Source: Bacillota bacterium
Lineage (GTDB): Bacteria; Bacillota; Negativicutes; Sporomusales; UBA7701
Assembly: GCA_023415775.1 (NCBI GenBank)
Contig: JAEZJM010000003.1
Location: forward strand, 1-64,000
Direction of reading: 5' to 3'
DNA length: 64,000 nucleotides
Shown: positions 33,831 to 41,870 of the stretch, one piece after another
Position numbering within the stretch: position 1 is the stretch's first letter
How the letters are laid out: every line of letters starts with the position of its first letter
Program-made: the position numbers and the translations under genes
The notes under the pieces: model-generated
Database searches by the model: none
What the model saw: the letters and a program-made list of their open reading frames with translations, nothing else
Told to the model about the DNA's origin: nothing

Positions 33831-34364
33831 ATGATAACCTACATCAGCCTCACCGGAACCGGCGGGCAAGGCATCATCCTCGCCGGCATCATCCTCGCCG
33901 AAGCGGCCATCCTCGAAGGCAAACAGGCCATCCAGACCCAGTCCTACGGGCCGGAAGCCCGCGGCGGGGCCAGCAAGGCCGAAGTGATAATCTCCGACGA
34001 GCCCATCGACTACCCCAAAATCGTCACCGCCGACATCCTGCTCGCCATGAGCCAGGAAGCCTGCACCAAATACGCCGGCGTCCTCAAAAAAGGCGGTAAA
34101 ATGATCGTCGACGCCACCAACGTCGACGACATCCCGGCAATCGACGCCGACATCCTCGCCGTCGACATCACCAGGGCCGCCCGCGAACAGCTCCAAAAAG
34201 ACATGTTCGCCAACATCGTCGCCCTCGGCGTCCTCGTCGGCAGTACCGGCATTGTCAGCCGCAAAGCCGTCGTCGAAGCCGTCCTCGCCCGCGTGCCCAA
34301 AGGCACCGAAGAGGTCAATACAAAGGCCCTGGAGATCGGCTTCAGCCTCGGCGAAAAGAAATAA
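33831..34364 (+). CDS. 2-oxoacid:ferredoxin oxidoreductase gamma subunit
   Basis: A 177-residue gamma subunit (KorC-like) that helps bind CoA. The start ATG 33831 follows the beta stop by one base; a longer frame from 33807 lies within the beta gene. The TGTGGQGIILAG and QSYGPEARGGASKAEV motifs are typical. It ends the operon, and a strong terminator follows 20 nt later. Confidence 0.9.
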   Translation: MITYISLTGTGGQGIILAGIILAEAAILEGKQAIQTQSYGPEARGGASKAEVIISDEPIDYPKIVTADILLAMSQEACTKYAGVLKKGGKMIVDATNVDDIPAIDADILAVDITRAAREQLQKDMFANIVALGVLVGSTGIVSRKAVVEAVLARVPKGTEEVNTKALEIGFSLGEKK

Positions 34365-34384
34365 AAAGAGAATTGATATGGCCG

Positions 34385-34419
34385 AAAAGTGCTTCCCATC
34401 ACGGGAAGCACTTTTCTTT
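34385..34419 (+). terminator. Rho-independent terminator
   Basis: AAAAGTGCTTCCC (34385-34397) pairs perfectly with GGGAAGCACTTTT (34403-34415), followed by CTTT. Confidence 0.9.
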
Positions 34420-34448
34420 GCCTGCTGCCTTTGGAGGCCGCCCCATCG

Positions 34449-34696
34449 TGGCCGGTGAATTTGTGAGAGGGCGCAGACTCTGGCTCCGTAGCTACAGATG
34501 CACGCGCCGTAAGTCTTGGGCCTTGCGCAGCTAGCACCGTCGCCAACTGTCATCCATGACAGATGGCTCCTCGCCCGGCCGTCCATGGCCGGGCGTGCTG
34601 CTGCGCTAAGGCCGCTTCGACAACGGCGCGTAGCATCTTCCGCAAAGTCGCCGTTCGTCTGCGCCCCCTCACAAATCAACAACTCGAACAATGGCC
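34449..34696. repeat. Long imperfect palindrome (about 250 bp)
   Basis: Successive segments pair across the whole length. ATTTGTGAGAGGGCGCAGAC (34459-34478) pairs with 34657-34676. AGATGCACGCGCCGT (about 34496-34510) pairs with ACGGCGCGTAGCATCT (about 34623-34638). CCTTGCGCAGC pairs with GCTGCGCTAAGG. The centre is the perfect GCCCGGCC/GGCCGGGC hairpin (34573-34594). It fills the gap between the oxidoreductase terminator and the next small gene. It could be a MITE-like element or encode a highly structured RNA; no coding frame in it is convincing. Confidence 0.65.
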
Positions 34697-34790
34697 TATT
34701 TTATTTTTTTCCCTCGCAAGGGTTTTCCTGGCAAAGGGCGAATATGTAGTAGGCCCAAAAGGCACTTATAACGAAAGGGGATGAAGCACA

Positions 34791-34994
34791 ATGGGAGCAG
34801 ACATCATGGAGAACGAAGCCAGCGCCAAGAAGCTGAGCTGGGAGGCGTTCGTCAAGCAGGACGTCCTCAATTTCCTGCTCGGACACAACCTCCAGGCGGT
34901 CACCGTTGACGACGGCGCCGGCCGGAAAGCCGTAATCAAGCGCAACACCAAGGGAGAATATACCGTCCAGATCACCTCCAACGAAATACTGTAA
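34791..34994 (+). CDS. Small hypothetical protein
   Basis: A 67-residue soluble protein with AAAGGGG upstream of ATG 34791 (a second ATG at 34806 is possible). It is charged, has no cysteine or membrane span, and ends with a strand-rich segment (GEYTVQITSNEIL). It is a single-gene unit with its own terminator. Function unknown. Confidence 0.6.
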   Translation: MGADIMENEASAKKLSWEAFVKQDVLNFLLGHNLQAVTVDDGAGRKAVIKRNTKGEYTVQITSNEIL

Positions 34995-35007
34995 CAGAGC
35001 AAGTCAT

Positions 35008-35045
35008 GGCGAGCTGCGTAAACAACCGGCTCGCCTTTCTTTTTT
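35008..35045 (+). terminator. Rho-independent terminator
   Basis: GGCGAGC (35008-35014) pairs with GCTCGCC (35029-35035), followed by TTTCTTTTTT. Confidence 0.88.
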
Positions 35046-35132
35046 GCCCTCATGGATAATTGTCACACATATGTCATATTTTGCTGCTATCCTAAAGAAA
35101 AGCAGCAGGCAAGACGTCGTTCCGTCTGGTCG

Positions 35133-35150
35133 TGACCGACCGGTCAGTCA
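35133..35150. promoter_or_regulatory. TetR-type operator-like palindrome
   Basis: TGACCGACCGGTCAGTCA is an 8-of-9 palindrome of the GACCG/CGGTC kind bound by TetR/AcrR regulators. It lies about 70 nt before the secreted-protein gene at 35218. No TetR gene is in the window. Confidence 0.5.
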
Positions 35151-35217
35151 TATATGCCCCGGAAAAATTCCGGATGACCCCGCACGGGCGGGCAATTCGA
35201 ATAGGAGGGGAGACACC

Positions 35218-35964
35218 ATGCGGAAAACTATCGCCGTCCTTGCCGCGCTATTCTCGCTGGCGGCCCCGGCAGCCGCCGGGCAGAACGAATACGTAAGCCC
35301 GAACTACGATTTCTCCACAGTCAAAACCGTACTGATCATGGAACCCACCTTCGCCTACGGCGGTTTCGACGTCGGCGGCAGAAACAAATTCGTCGTTTAC
35401 CCCGCGTCGGCCGAAAAAATCACCGCCATGCTGGGTGACCGCAAGAGCAACTTGCCGCATCTCCAATTCGTCACCCTCACCTACGTCACCGCCCGCGTTA
35501 AGGCCGACCCCGCTCTTGCCGCCGAGCTGTCGGACGACCCCAAGGCACTCTCCGCCCTGGTGCGGCGGGAGATGCCCAAGTACGCCGACCTCGTGCTGTA
35601 CTGCGATATTCGTGACTTCGGCTGGTTCTACGAGTGGCAGGAGGCCTACTATACCACCAAAACGGTCATCGAAAAAGTCAGGTATCACGAAAGGTCCTCC
35701 GACGGCAAAAGAGTCTCCGGCTGGATGGAAGTGCCCCGCACCGTCGACGTCTATCACCCGGCCCGTCACAAGATTTTCGACAGCGCCGAGGCCCGCTTCA
35801 CCTTGCTCGACTCGCGAACCTGGCGGAACGTCTGGCAGTTTACCGACGTCCGCAGCCGCGTCTCCTTTTCCTGGAGCGGCAACTACGACTCCACCGGCCC
35901 CGAATCGGTCATGGGCCGCATCATCGACGCCGCGTTTGAGAAAATGCCCATGCGCTCCCGGTAG
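35218..35964 (+). CDS. Secreted hypothetical protein
   Basis: A 248-residue protein. Start ATG 35218 is set by AGGAGGGG; a longer frame from 35044 is not supported. Residues 1-21 form a signal peptide with an AAPAAAG cleavage region. The mature part has a strand-rich, Tyr/Trp-rich sequence (VLYCDIRDFGWFYEWQEAYY) and lacks cysteine, so it is not a lipoprotein. The layout recalls periplasmic lipoprotein-like DUF4136 proteins, but I cannot assign a family. A TetR-type operator lies upstream, hinting at stress or drug induction. Confidence 0.65.
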   Translation: MRKTIAVLAALFSLAAPAAAGQNEYVSPNYDFSTVKTVLIMEPTFAYGGFDVGGRNKFVVYPASAEKITAMLGDRKSNLPHLQFVTLTYVTARVKADPALAAELSDDPKALSALVRREMPKYADLVLYCDIRDFGWFYEWQEAYYTTKTVIEKVRYHERSSDGKRVSGWMEVPRTVDVYHPARHKIFDSAEARFTLLDSRTWRNVWQFTDVRSRVSFSWSGNYDSTGPESVMGRIIDAAFEKMPMRSR

Positions 35965-36152
35965 GGTAATTGCGTCTGTTTTCGTCAGCGGTAATTTTCG
36001 GCAGGTTTTAATTGAGGCCGGCGAGAATAGGCATAACCTGTTCAGGCTCTTCCCGGCCGAAAAATAACGACAGTTCCCAAATCCCGCCGGACGCATTATC
36101 GGCCCCTTTTCCTGGCATGCTAACGGTACCAGCAAAACCGGGAGGGAAGACA

Positions 36153-36395
36153 GTGGACAACGCCGATACCACCCAAGCGACAGCGGGACAGACTACCACC
36201 GCAGCGCAGATGCCCGGCCTCCAGCAAGTGCAGCAACAGGTCGCCGCCCTGCGGCAGACGCTGCAGACCCTCATGATGGAAAAACAATACGCCGACGGCG
36301 AGATCGTCACCGCCTCGGCCGTCCTCGACGCCCAGCTTGAGGACTATCACCGGACGCTGAGCGACAAGAAACAGCCCGGCATGAGAACGTTTTGA
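36153..36395 (+). CDS. Spo0E-like aspartyl-phosphate phosphatase
   Basis: An 80-residue protein started at GTG 36153 behind GGGAGGG. The C-terminal half (two helices with LRQTLQTL and the SxxLDxxLxxY signature as TASAVLDAQLEDYH) matches the Spo0E family, which removes phosphate from Spo0A and delays sporulation. The N-terminal 25 residues are Thr/Ala/Gln-rich and not conserved. This is the main direct hint that the organism can form spores. The match rests on a short motif. Confidence 0.6.
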   Translation: MDNADTTQATAGQTTTAAQMPGLQQVQQQVAALRQTLQTLMMEKQYADGEIVTASAVLDAQLEDYHRTLSDKKQPGMRTF

Positions 36396-36406
36396 CCTAC
36401 ACACGG

Positions 36407-36435
36407 AAAAGCCGCGAATTCATTCGCGGCTTTTT
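36407..36435. terminator. Bidirectional terminator
   Basis: AAAAGCCGCGAAT pairs with ATTCGCGGCTTTT. It serves the Spo0E-like gene on the plus strand and overlaps the last codons of the 59-residue gene on the minus strand. Confidence 0.85.
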
Positions 36436-36599
36436 CGTTCTTCCCGGTGGCCGCACCCCTTGTGCCCGTAACAGGTCGTGCAGGCGTAACAGGTATGGAA
36501 AAGGGGACAACTGATGTCGGCCAGGACGATAAAGAGGAGCAACCACAGTATCAGCAGGCCGAAAGGCGATGCGTCTAGGCCCGGCAGCGATCCGTTCAT
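36420..36599 (-). CDS. Small Cys-rich membrane protein, 59 residues
   Basis: An open frame from ATG 36599 to TGA 36420, with GGGGAGGTGG upstream. Residues 13-27 form one membrane span (FGLLILWLLLFIVLA). The soluble tail has five cysteines and two histidines in a C-x6-C-x2-C-x2-C-x5-C-G-H arrangement, which suggests metal binding. It lies between the Spo0E-like gene and the LUD operon, transcribed with the latter's strand but behind its terminator. I do not recognise the family. Confidence 0.6.
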   Translation of the reverse strand: MNGSLPGLDASPFGLLILWLLLFIVLADISCPLFHTCYACTTCYGHKGCGHREERKSRE

Positions 36600-36709
36600 T
36601 CTGCCACCTCCCCGGCGATGGGATAATATAGGCTATGCCGCGGAACGCCGATTTGGACCGGGAGCGCGGCCGGTTCGGCAAAGCGTCGTTGTTAAAAAGA
36701 CGCTTTTCT

Positions 36710-36752
36710 GCAATGAAGAGAGCCTCCCGGCTCGGGAGGCTCTCTTCATTGC
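36710..36752 (-). terminator. Strong terminator hairpin of the LUD operon
   Basis: A 20-bp stem (36710-36729 with 36733-36752) just behind the minus-strand LUD gene stop at 36755. A second hairpin, AAGCGTC/GACGCTT followed by TTTTC, lies at about 36681-36708. Confidence 0.7.
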
Positions 36753-36754
36753 TA

Positions 36755-38968
36755 TTAATGGAAGTGGAACTCATCCTTCTTTTTTGCCGGCGCTTCTTCG
36801 TCCTTGATCTCGTCGGCGAGGATGTCGGCCACATGCCTCACCTTGATATTCGGCGCCTGCTTGTCGAGGCCGCCGCCGATCTGCATCATGCAGGCCGGGC
36901 AGCCGACCGCTACCACCTGGGCGCCGCTGTCCTTGATATTGTCGATCTTCTGCTTGAGGATGGGGGCCGACAGCTCCGAATACTTAATGCCGAAAGCTCC
37001 CGCCATGCCGCAGCATTTGTCGCAGTCCTTCATCTCCACCACCTCGCACGAACCGGTGCTCTCCAGCAGCTTGCGCGGCTCCTCGTGGATATTGAGCACC
37101 CGCTTCATGTGGCAAGAATCGTGGAAGGTGACCTTCGTAGCTCCCGGCTTCTTCGCCAGGCGGCCAGCCTTCTCGTACTCGGCGCAAACGAACTGCGAGA
37201 ACTCTTTCACCTTGGCGGCGAACGCTTTGGCCCGCTCCGCCCACGCAGGATCGTCGGCCAGGATTTCCGGATAGGTAACGTGCAGCGTCTCGGTACAGCT
37301 CGGGCAGGCGGCGATCACATAATCCACGCCCGCCTTCTCGAACGCCTCGATGTTGCGCTTGGCGATCTTCTTGGTCGTCTCCACGTCGCCGAAGCCGACC
37401 ACCGGCTTACCGCAGCAGCTTTGATCTTCGGGGAACACCACGGCGATATTCAGATCCTGCAGCACCTTATAGACCGATTCGCCCGTCTCGGGGAAGACGA
37501 AGTCCATATTGCAGCCGCTGAAGAACGCTACCTTCTTCGTAGGGGCGTCCAGCTTCTTCGTAATCTTGCGTATCCTGTCCCTGAGCGGCGTGTCGGCGAT
37601 CGCCGGCAGGCTGCGACCTTCCGTCATACCGGCCATGAACAGCGGCAGGTGGCGGATGAAGCGGCCGGACTGCACCGGCTTCTGCCCGATCGCGGCCGTC
37701 CGCAGCAGGCTGTGGAACAGGCGGCGGTTGGCGATGACATTTTCGAACAGCAGCTTCAGCGAGAACGGCAGGCCGTGGTCCTTGACCCCTCTGGTCCGCA
37801 GCTCCTCGATCAGGCCGGGGATGTTAATCCTGCCCGGACAGACCGTCGTGCACTTGCGGCAGCCGATGCACAGCTCGTTGATCTTCTCGAAATCGCCCAT
37901 GCTGTTGAAGAACGCCGTCAGAATGGCGCCGATGCCGCCGGCGTAGATGTGGCCGTAAACGTGGCCGCCCACAAGCTGGTAGACCGGGCAGACGTTCAGG
38001 CACGAGGCGCAGCGTACACACTGGTAGATCTCCTTGAACTTCTCGTCCTTGGCGGCCTTCAGCCGGCCGTTGTCGAACAGAATGATGTGCAGTTCCTTAT
38101 CCTGCTCCACCCACTTGCCGTCCTGCTTGACCATCGCCGGCGCCGGGCCGCTGATCATGGTCACGTAGCTGGTCGCCAGCTGGGCGGTGGCGCTGCGGGG
38201 CAGGGAGCGGAGGATGGGGATGGTATCCTTGACCGTCGGGATGAGCTTCTCGTAACCGATAATAACAACATGGACGCGGGGCAGGGAGGTGACCAGCCGG
38301 GCGTTGCCCTCGTTGGTCACCAGGCCGATGGCGCCGTTCTCGGCGATGCCGAAATTCGCGCCCGAGATGCCCATGTCGGCCTGCAGGAATTCCTCGCGCA
38401 GCGTCTTGCGGGCAGTCTGCACCATAAAGGGGATATCTGGGGGGATATCCTCGTTCAGTTCCTTGGAGAAATACTCGGCCACCTGCTGACGGTTGAGGTG
38501 AATGGCGGGCATGACCATGTGCGACGGCGTATGACCGGCCAGGGCAATGATCCACTCGCCGAGGTCGGTCTCCTTCACGTGGACGCCGGCCGCTTCGAGG
38601 TCATGGTTGAGGTGGATCTCCTCCGACGCCATCGACTTCGACTTGACGATCCTCTTCACGCCTTTTTCTTTGCACAGATCGAGCAGGTACTTCTTCAGCG
38701 CCGGGCCGTCCGCGGCGCGGAACACCTTGGCGCCCCGCTTGCTGGCTTCGGCTTCGAACTTATCGGCGATCGCCTCGATATCTGCCACCGCGGCGACTTT
38801 CATCGCCTTAAGCTCATCGCGCAGCGCCTCGACATCGCCGACATTTTCGTACGCTTTGGCCCGCGACACAGGGTAGGCTTCGCCGAAGCGGCCCAGCGCG
38901 CCGCGCAGCACATCGTCCTTCAGCTTCTGGCTTATCTCTTTCTTGATATTGCGTTCTTTACCTGCCAT
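36755..38968 (-). CDS. LUD/ferredoxin/CCG fusion protein (LdhH-type lactate oxidation)
   Basis: A 737-residue cytoplasmic protein joining three modules. The LUD domain takes about residues 60-300. Two [4Fe-4S] motifs follow (CVRCASCLNVCP about 316, CIGCRKCTTVCP about 365). Two CCG domains come last (SCCGKPVVGFG and the CDKCCGMAG/GCPACMMQIGG region). It corresponds to fused LutB plus LutA, as in the LdhH lactate dehydrogenases of sulfate reducers. It would feed lactate electrons to menaquinone or ferredoxin, which fits the Dsr system. It follows the LutC-like gene with a one-base overlap. Confidence 0.85.
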   Translation of the reverse strand: MAGKERNIKKEISQKLKDDVLRGALGRFGEAYPVSRAKAYENVGDVEALRDELKAMKVAAVADIEAIADKFEAEASKRGAKVFRAADGPALKKYLLDLCKEKGVKRIVKSKSMASEEIHLNHDLEAAGVHVKETDLGEWIIALAGHTPSHMVMPAIHLNRQQVAEYFSKELNEDIPPDIPFMVQTARKTLREEFLQADMGISGANFGIAENGAIGLVTNEGNARLVTSLPRVHVVIIGYEKLIPTVKDTIPILRSLPRSATAQLATSYVTMISGPAPAMVKQDGKWVEQDKELHIILFDNGRLKAAKDEKFKEIYQCVRCASCLNVCPVYQLVGGHVYGHIYAGGIGAILTAFFNSMGDFEKINELCIGCRKCTTVCPGRINIPGLIEELRTRGVKDHGLPFSLKLLFENVIANRRLFHSLLRTAAIGQKPVQSGRFIRHLPLFMAGMTEGRSLPAIADTPLRDRIRKITKKLDAPTKKVAFFSGCNMDFVFPETGESVYKVLQDLNIAVVFPEDQSCCGKPVVGFGDVETTKKIAKRNIEAFEKAGVDYVIAACPSCTETLHVTYPEILADDPAWAERAKAFAAKVKEFSQFVCAEYEKAGRLAKKPGATKVTFHDSCHMKRVLNIHEEPRKLLESTGSCEVVEMKDCDKCCGMAGAFGIKYSELSAPILKQKIDNIKDSGAQVVAVGCPACMMQIGGGLDKQAPNIKVRHVADILADEIKDEEAPAKKKDEFHFH

Positions 38969-39582
38969 TACGCGACACCTCCGCCGGCGGTCTCATCGAC
39001 AGCGATTATTATGAACCTGCTGGGGCCGTGGACGCCGATGGTAAGGACCCGTTCGATGTCGGCCGTGCGGCTGGGGCCGGTAATGAAAGAAAGATAGCCG
39101 CGGTCGAATACCTTGGCGACGACGCCGATCGCGTCCGCCATCGCCGGAACAATTTTGCCGCTGTTCATAAACACGACATGAACGGGGGGAAGGGTGGATA
39201 CCAGGCGGCTTTCGATCGCGAGGGCATCCTGGAGAACGCTGCCCGTTTCGGCGACGCCGAACTCCACCCCCGACACGCCGAGGTCGGCGGTATCGGCGTG
39301 GGCGGCGATATCGGTCGCCTCGGTGTAGACCTCAAGGCCGGCGTTCTTCAGCGCTTCATACGCACCGGCGCTCGCGGCGAGCGGACAGTCGACGGCCACC
39401 GCTTTCTTGGCCCCGAGGCTCTTGGCAAGTTCGACAAGCACGGCCTGTGCTTCGGCGGCGGTCGCTACCCGGAAGACTTCGGCGGAGACATTCTTGGCGC
39501 GGGTCTCGAACTCCCCGAAGAGGTGCGGACCGAAATTGCCGGCCGGGAGAGCCTGCTCCCAGTTTTCGCACACCTTTTTCAT
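38968..39582 (-). CDS. LUD-domain lactate utilization protein (LutC/LdhI-like)
   Basis: A 204-residue LUD protein, the usual partner of the fused gene downstream. I start at the second of two adjacent ATG codons (39585 and 39582), 7 nt behind GGGGAG. The GVSGVEFGVAETGSVLQ and GPSRTADIERVLTIGVHGP motifs are typical of LutC. It is the first gene of the operon; the 320-nt gap to the divergent cobalamin riboswitch holds its promoter, with a TGGT-N6-ACCA half-palindrome near 39605-39619 that could be an operator. Confidence 0.85.
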   Translation of the reverse strand: MKKVCENWEQALPAGNFGPHLFGEFETRAKNVSAEVFRVATAAEAQAVLVELAKSLGAKKAVAVDCPLAASAGAYEALKNAGLEVYTEATDIAAHADTADLGVSGVEFGVAETGSVLQDALAIESRLVSTLPPVHVVFMNSGKIVPAMADAIGVVAKVFDRGYLSFITGPSRTADIERVLTIGVHGPSRFIIIAVDETAGGGVA

Positions 39583-39904
39583 CATATCACTCCCCTGCAT
39601 GGTATGGTGGACTGACCAGTTTCTCCATATATTCGGGTAGCATCAGCGGAAATCCTCCAGCAAAGTAGGAAAAATACTAAATTTTCTTACAGGCAGCGCA
39701 AGATTTTTCCTACAGCCGTGTAAGAAAAAACCTTACAGCGTTTTCCGGCGGCTGAACGGGAAAAAATGGATGACGAACGTCCGGTTTGGGCGTCGCCAGG
39801 CAAATATTTGTCTTTATTGCTATTAAATAGAAGGAATATCGTAATACTGGCCGAATATAAGCACATAATATCAACCACACTGCCGTTTAATTTCATAAAC
39901 GAGG

Positions 39905-40047
39905 GAACAGGTGCTTTGCTTAAAAGGGAAGCCGGTCAAATCCGGCGCGGTCCCGCCACTGTATTGGTGAGCCAGCCACAATATGCCACTGGGCGACCGG
40001 GAAGGCGTGGTGAAGCGATGAACCAAAGCCAGGAGACCTGCCTGTTC
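39905..40047 (+). promoter_or_regulatory. Cobalamin riboswitch
   Basis: The conserved blocks are in order: AGGTGC (39909), AAAGGGAAGCCGGTCAAATC (about 39922-39941), GCGGTCCCGCCACTGT, GCCACTGGG, and the B12 box AGCCAGGAGACCTGCC (40027-40042). It is directly upstream of cbiD and would switch off the B12 operon when adenosylcobalamin is present. The 300 nt before it, back to the LUD operon, are AT-rich and hold only presumed promoters. Confidence 0.95.
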
Positions 40048-40130
40048 TAACACGCGCCGCTACGACCTACGGAAGATAGGCAGGTGGGTAAATAGGTATA
40101 ACAATTATAATTATTGTTATTATTTATTCC

Positions 40131-40148
40131 CCCCCTGTTTGCAGGGGG
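40131..40148 (+). promoter_or_regulatory. Shine-Dalgarno-sequestering hairpin before cbiD
   Basis: CCCCCTG (40131-40137) pairs with CAGGGGG (40142-40148). The GGGGG is also the ribosome site 7 nt before the cbiD ATG. This is the likely expression platform of the riboswitch (translation control), though TATTTT behind it would also allow termination. Confidence 0.65.
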
Positions 40149-40155
40149 TATTTTC

Positions 40156-41259
40156 ATGTCCACCCAGCCCCTCCGCCGGGGCATAACCACCGGCACCTGC
40201 GCCGCCGCCGCCGCCAAGGCGGCCGTCCTCGCCGCCCTCGGCCGCCCGGCCGCCGCGGTCGAGGTTATTACGCCGCAGGGCAAAACAATCCGCGTCGATG
40301 TCGCCGGCAGCAGCGCCATCGCAGGCGGCGGCCGGGCCGCCGTCGTCAAGGACGCCGGCGACGACCCTGACGTCACCGACGGGGTATCGGTCACCGTGGA
40401 TGTCGCCATCACCGACGACGGGGTCATCGCTATCCGCGCCGGCGAAGGCGTCGGCACCGTTACAAAACCCGGCCTGGCCGTGCCGGTTGGCCAGCCGGCG
40501 GTCAACCCCGGCCCGCGCCGGATGATCGAAACCGCCCTCCGCGACGTACTGCCCTCCGGCCGGGGCGCCGTCGCCACCATAGCCATCCCCGGCGGCCGCG
40601 AGCTCGCCGCCCGCACCCTCAACCCCGTCCTCGGCATCGCCGGCGGCCTGTCCGTCATCGGCACCACCGGCATCGTCGAGCCGATGTCCGAGGAAGCATG
40701 GAAAACCTCCCTCACCCCCCAGATCAGCGTCGTCAAAGCCCTCGGCCACGATACCGCCGTTTTCGTCCCAGGCAAGATCGGCCAGGACATCGCCATAAAC
40801 AGCTGCCGCCTGCCCGCCGACCGCGTCGTCCAGACCTCGAACTTCATCGGCCACATGCTGACAAGCGCTGCTGATCAGGGCATGAAAAACATTCTGCTGT
40901 TCGGCCACCTCGGCAAAATCGTCAAAGTCGCCGCCGGCATCTTTCACACCCACAGCCGCATGGCCGACGCCCGGCTCGAGACGCTCGCCGCCTACGCCGC
41001 CGCCGAAGGCGCCCCCCGCGAGGCGGTCGAAGAAATCCTCGCTTGCGTAACCACCGAAGCCGCGGTCGAAGTCATCGGCCGCTACCCCGTCACCGGCGTC
41101 TGGCGCCGCCTGGCCGCGCAGGCCAGCACCCGCGCCGTTCGCTTCGTCCACGGCCGGCTGACCGTCGGCACTGCCATCGTCACCCTCAAGGGAGACATCC
41201 TCGGCCTCGATGACCAGGCCGCGCAAATCGGAGGCACCCTCGGATGGACCATAAAATAA
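40156..41259 (+). CDS. cbiD: Cobalt-precorrin-5B C1-methyltransferase
   Basis: A 367-residue CbiD that methylates C1 in the anaerobic corrin pathway. The N-terminal LRRGITTGTCAAAAAKAA block is the family hallmark; HFGHLGKIVKVAAGIFHTHS-like features appear near residue 250. I start at ATG 40156, after the hairpin; an upstream in-frame start at 40114 would lie in the leader. It heads a long operon whose genes mostly overlap by a few bases. Confidence 0.93.
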   Translation: MSTQPLRRGITTGTCAAAAAKAAVLAALGRPAAAVEVITPQGKTIRVDVAGSSAIAGGGRAAVVKDAGDDPDVTDGVSVTVDVAITDDGVIAIRAGEGVGTVTKPGLAVPVGQPAVNPGPRRMIETALRDVLPSGRGAVATIAIPGGRELAARTLNPVLGIAGGLSVIGTTGIVEPMSEEAWKTSLTPQISVVKALGHDTAVFVPGKIGQDIAINSCRLPADRVVQTSNFIGHMLTSAADQGMKNILLFGHLGKIVKVAAGIFHTHSRMADARLETLAAYAAAEGAPREAVEEILACVTTEAAVEVIGRYPVTGVWRRLAAQASTRAVRFVHGRLTVGTAIVTLKGDILGLDDQAAQIGGTLGWTIK

Positions 41260-41870
41260 CCGTCATCGGCATCGGCCCGGGCTCGCCCGACTACCTGCCC
41301 CCCATAGCCGCCCGCGCCATTGCCGGCGCCAAGGTGCTCGTCGGCGGCAGCCGGGCCCTGGCCGCCTTCGCCCCCGCCGGCAGTGAAACCTACACCATCG
41401 GCAGCGACATCGCCGCCGTCCTCGCATACATCGGCCGCCGCCTGGCGGAAAGCGACATCGCCGTCCTCGTCTCCGGCGACCCCGGCTTTCACAGTCTGCT
41501 CGTCGCCCTGCGCCGCGAATTCGGCCCCGAACGGCTCGAAGTCATCCCCGGCGTCAGCTCCGTCCAGCTCGCCTTCGCCCGCCTGGCCTGCCCCTGGCAG
41601 GACGCTGTCCTGGCAAGTCTCCACGGCCGCGCGGCAGCGAACGGCGCCCTCGACTACGCGCCAGGCAAAAAACTCGCCCTCCTCACCGACGCCGCCAACG
41701 CCCCGCGCGCCATCGCCGGCGAACTCCTTGCCCGCGGCTGGCCCCCAGCCGCGTCCGTATGGCTGTGCGCCGACCTCTCGTATCCCGGCGAACATGTCCT
41801 GGCGACCGACCTCGCCGCCGCGGCGGAAGGCCACGGCTTCGAACATTGCGTAATGGTGGTGATGGCATGA
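41244..41870 (+). CDS. cbiE: Cobalt-precorrin-7 C5-methyltransferase
   Basis: A 208-residue tetrapyrrole methyltransferase. IGIGPGSPDYLP near the N-terminus and SGDPGFHSLL bind S-adenosylmethionine. It methylates C5; the C15 methylation and decarboxylation is done by CbiT, the next gene. The start lies inside the last codons of cbiD and the stop overlaps the cbiT start. Confidence 0.92.
   Translation: MDHKITVIGIGPGSPDYLPPIAARAIAGAKVLVGGSRALAAFAPAGSETYTIGSDIAAVLAYIGRRLAESDIAVLVSGDPGFHSLLVALRREFGPERLEVIPGVSSVQLAFARLACPWQDAVLASLHGRAAANGALDYAPGKKLALLTDAANAPRAIAGELLARGWPPAASVWLCADLSYPGEHVLATDLAAAAEGHGFEHCVMVVMA

Noticed and set aside
34516..34749. Short frames inside the 250-bp palindrome
   Set aside because: They follow from the palindrome's composition and have no ribosome site; structure explains the sequence better.
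36635..39097. 820-codon plus-strand frame over the LUD gene
   Set aside because: It is the complement of a gene with clear iron-sulfur motifs; no start site, and low-complexity sequence.
39687..39896. 69-codon minus-strand frame between the LUD operon and the riboswitch
   Set aside because: It runs into the promoter and riboswitch region, lacks a ribosome site and shows no domain.
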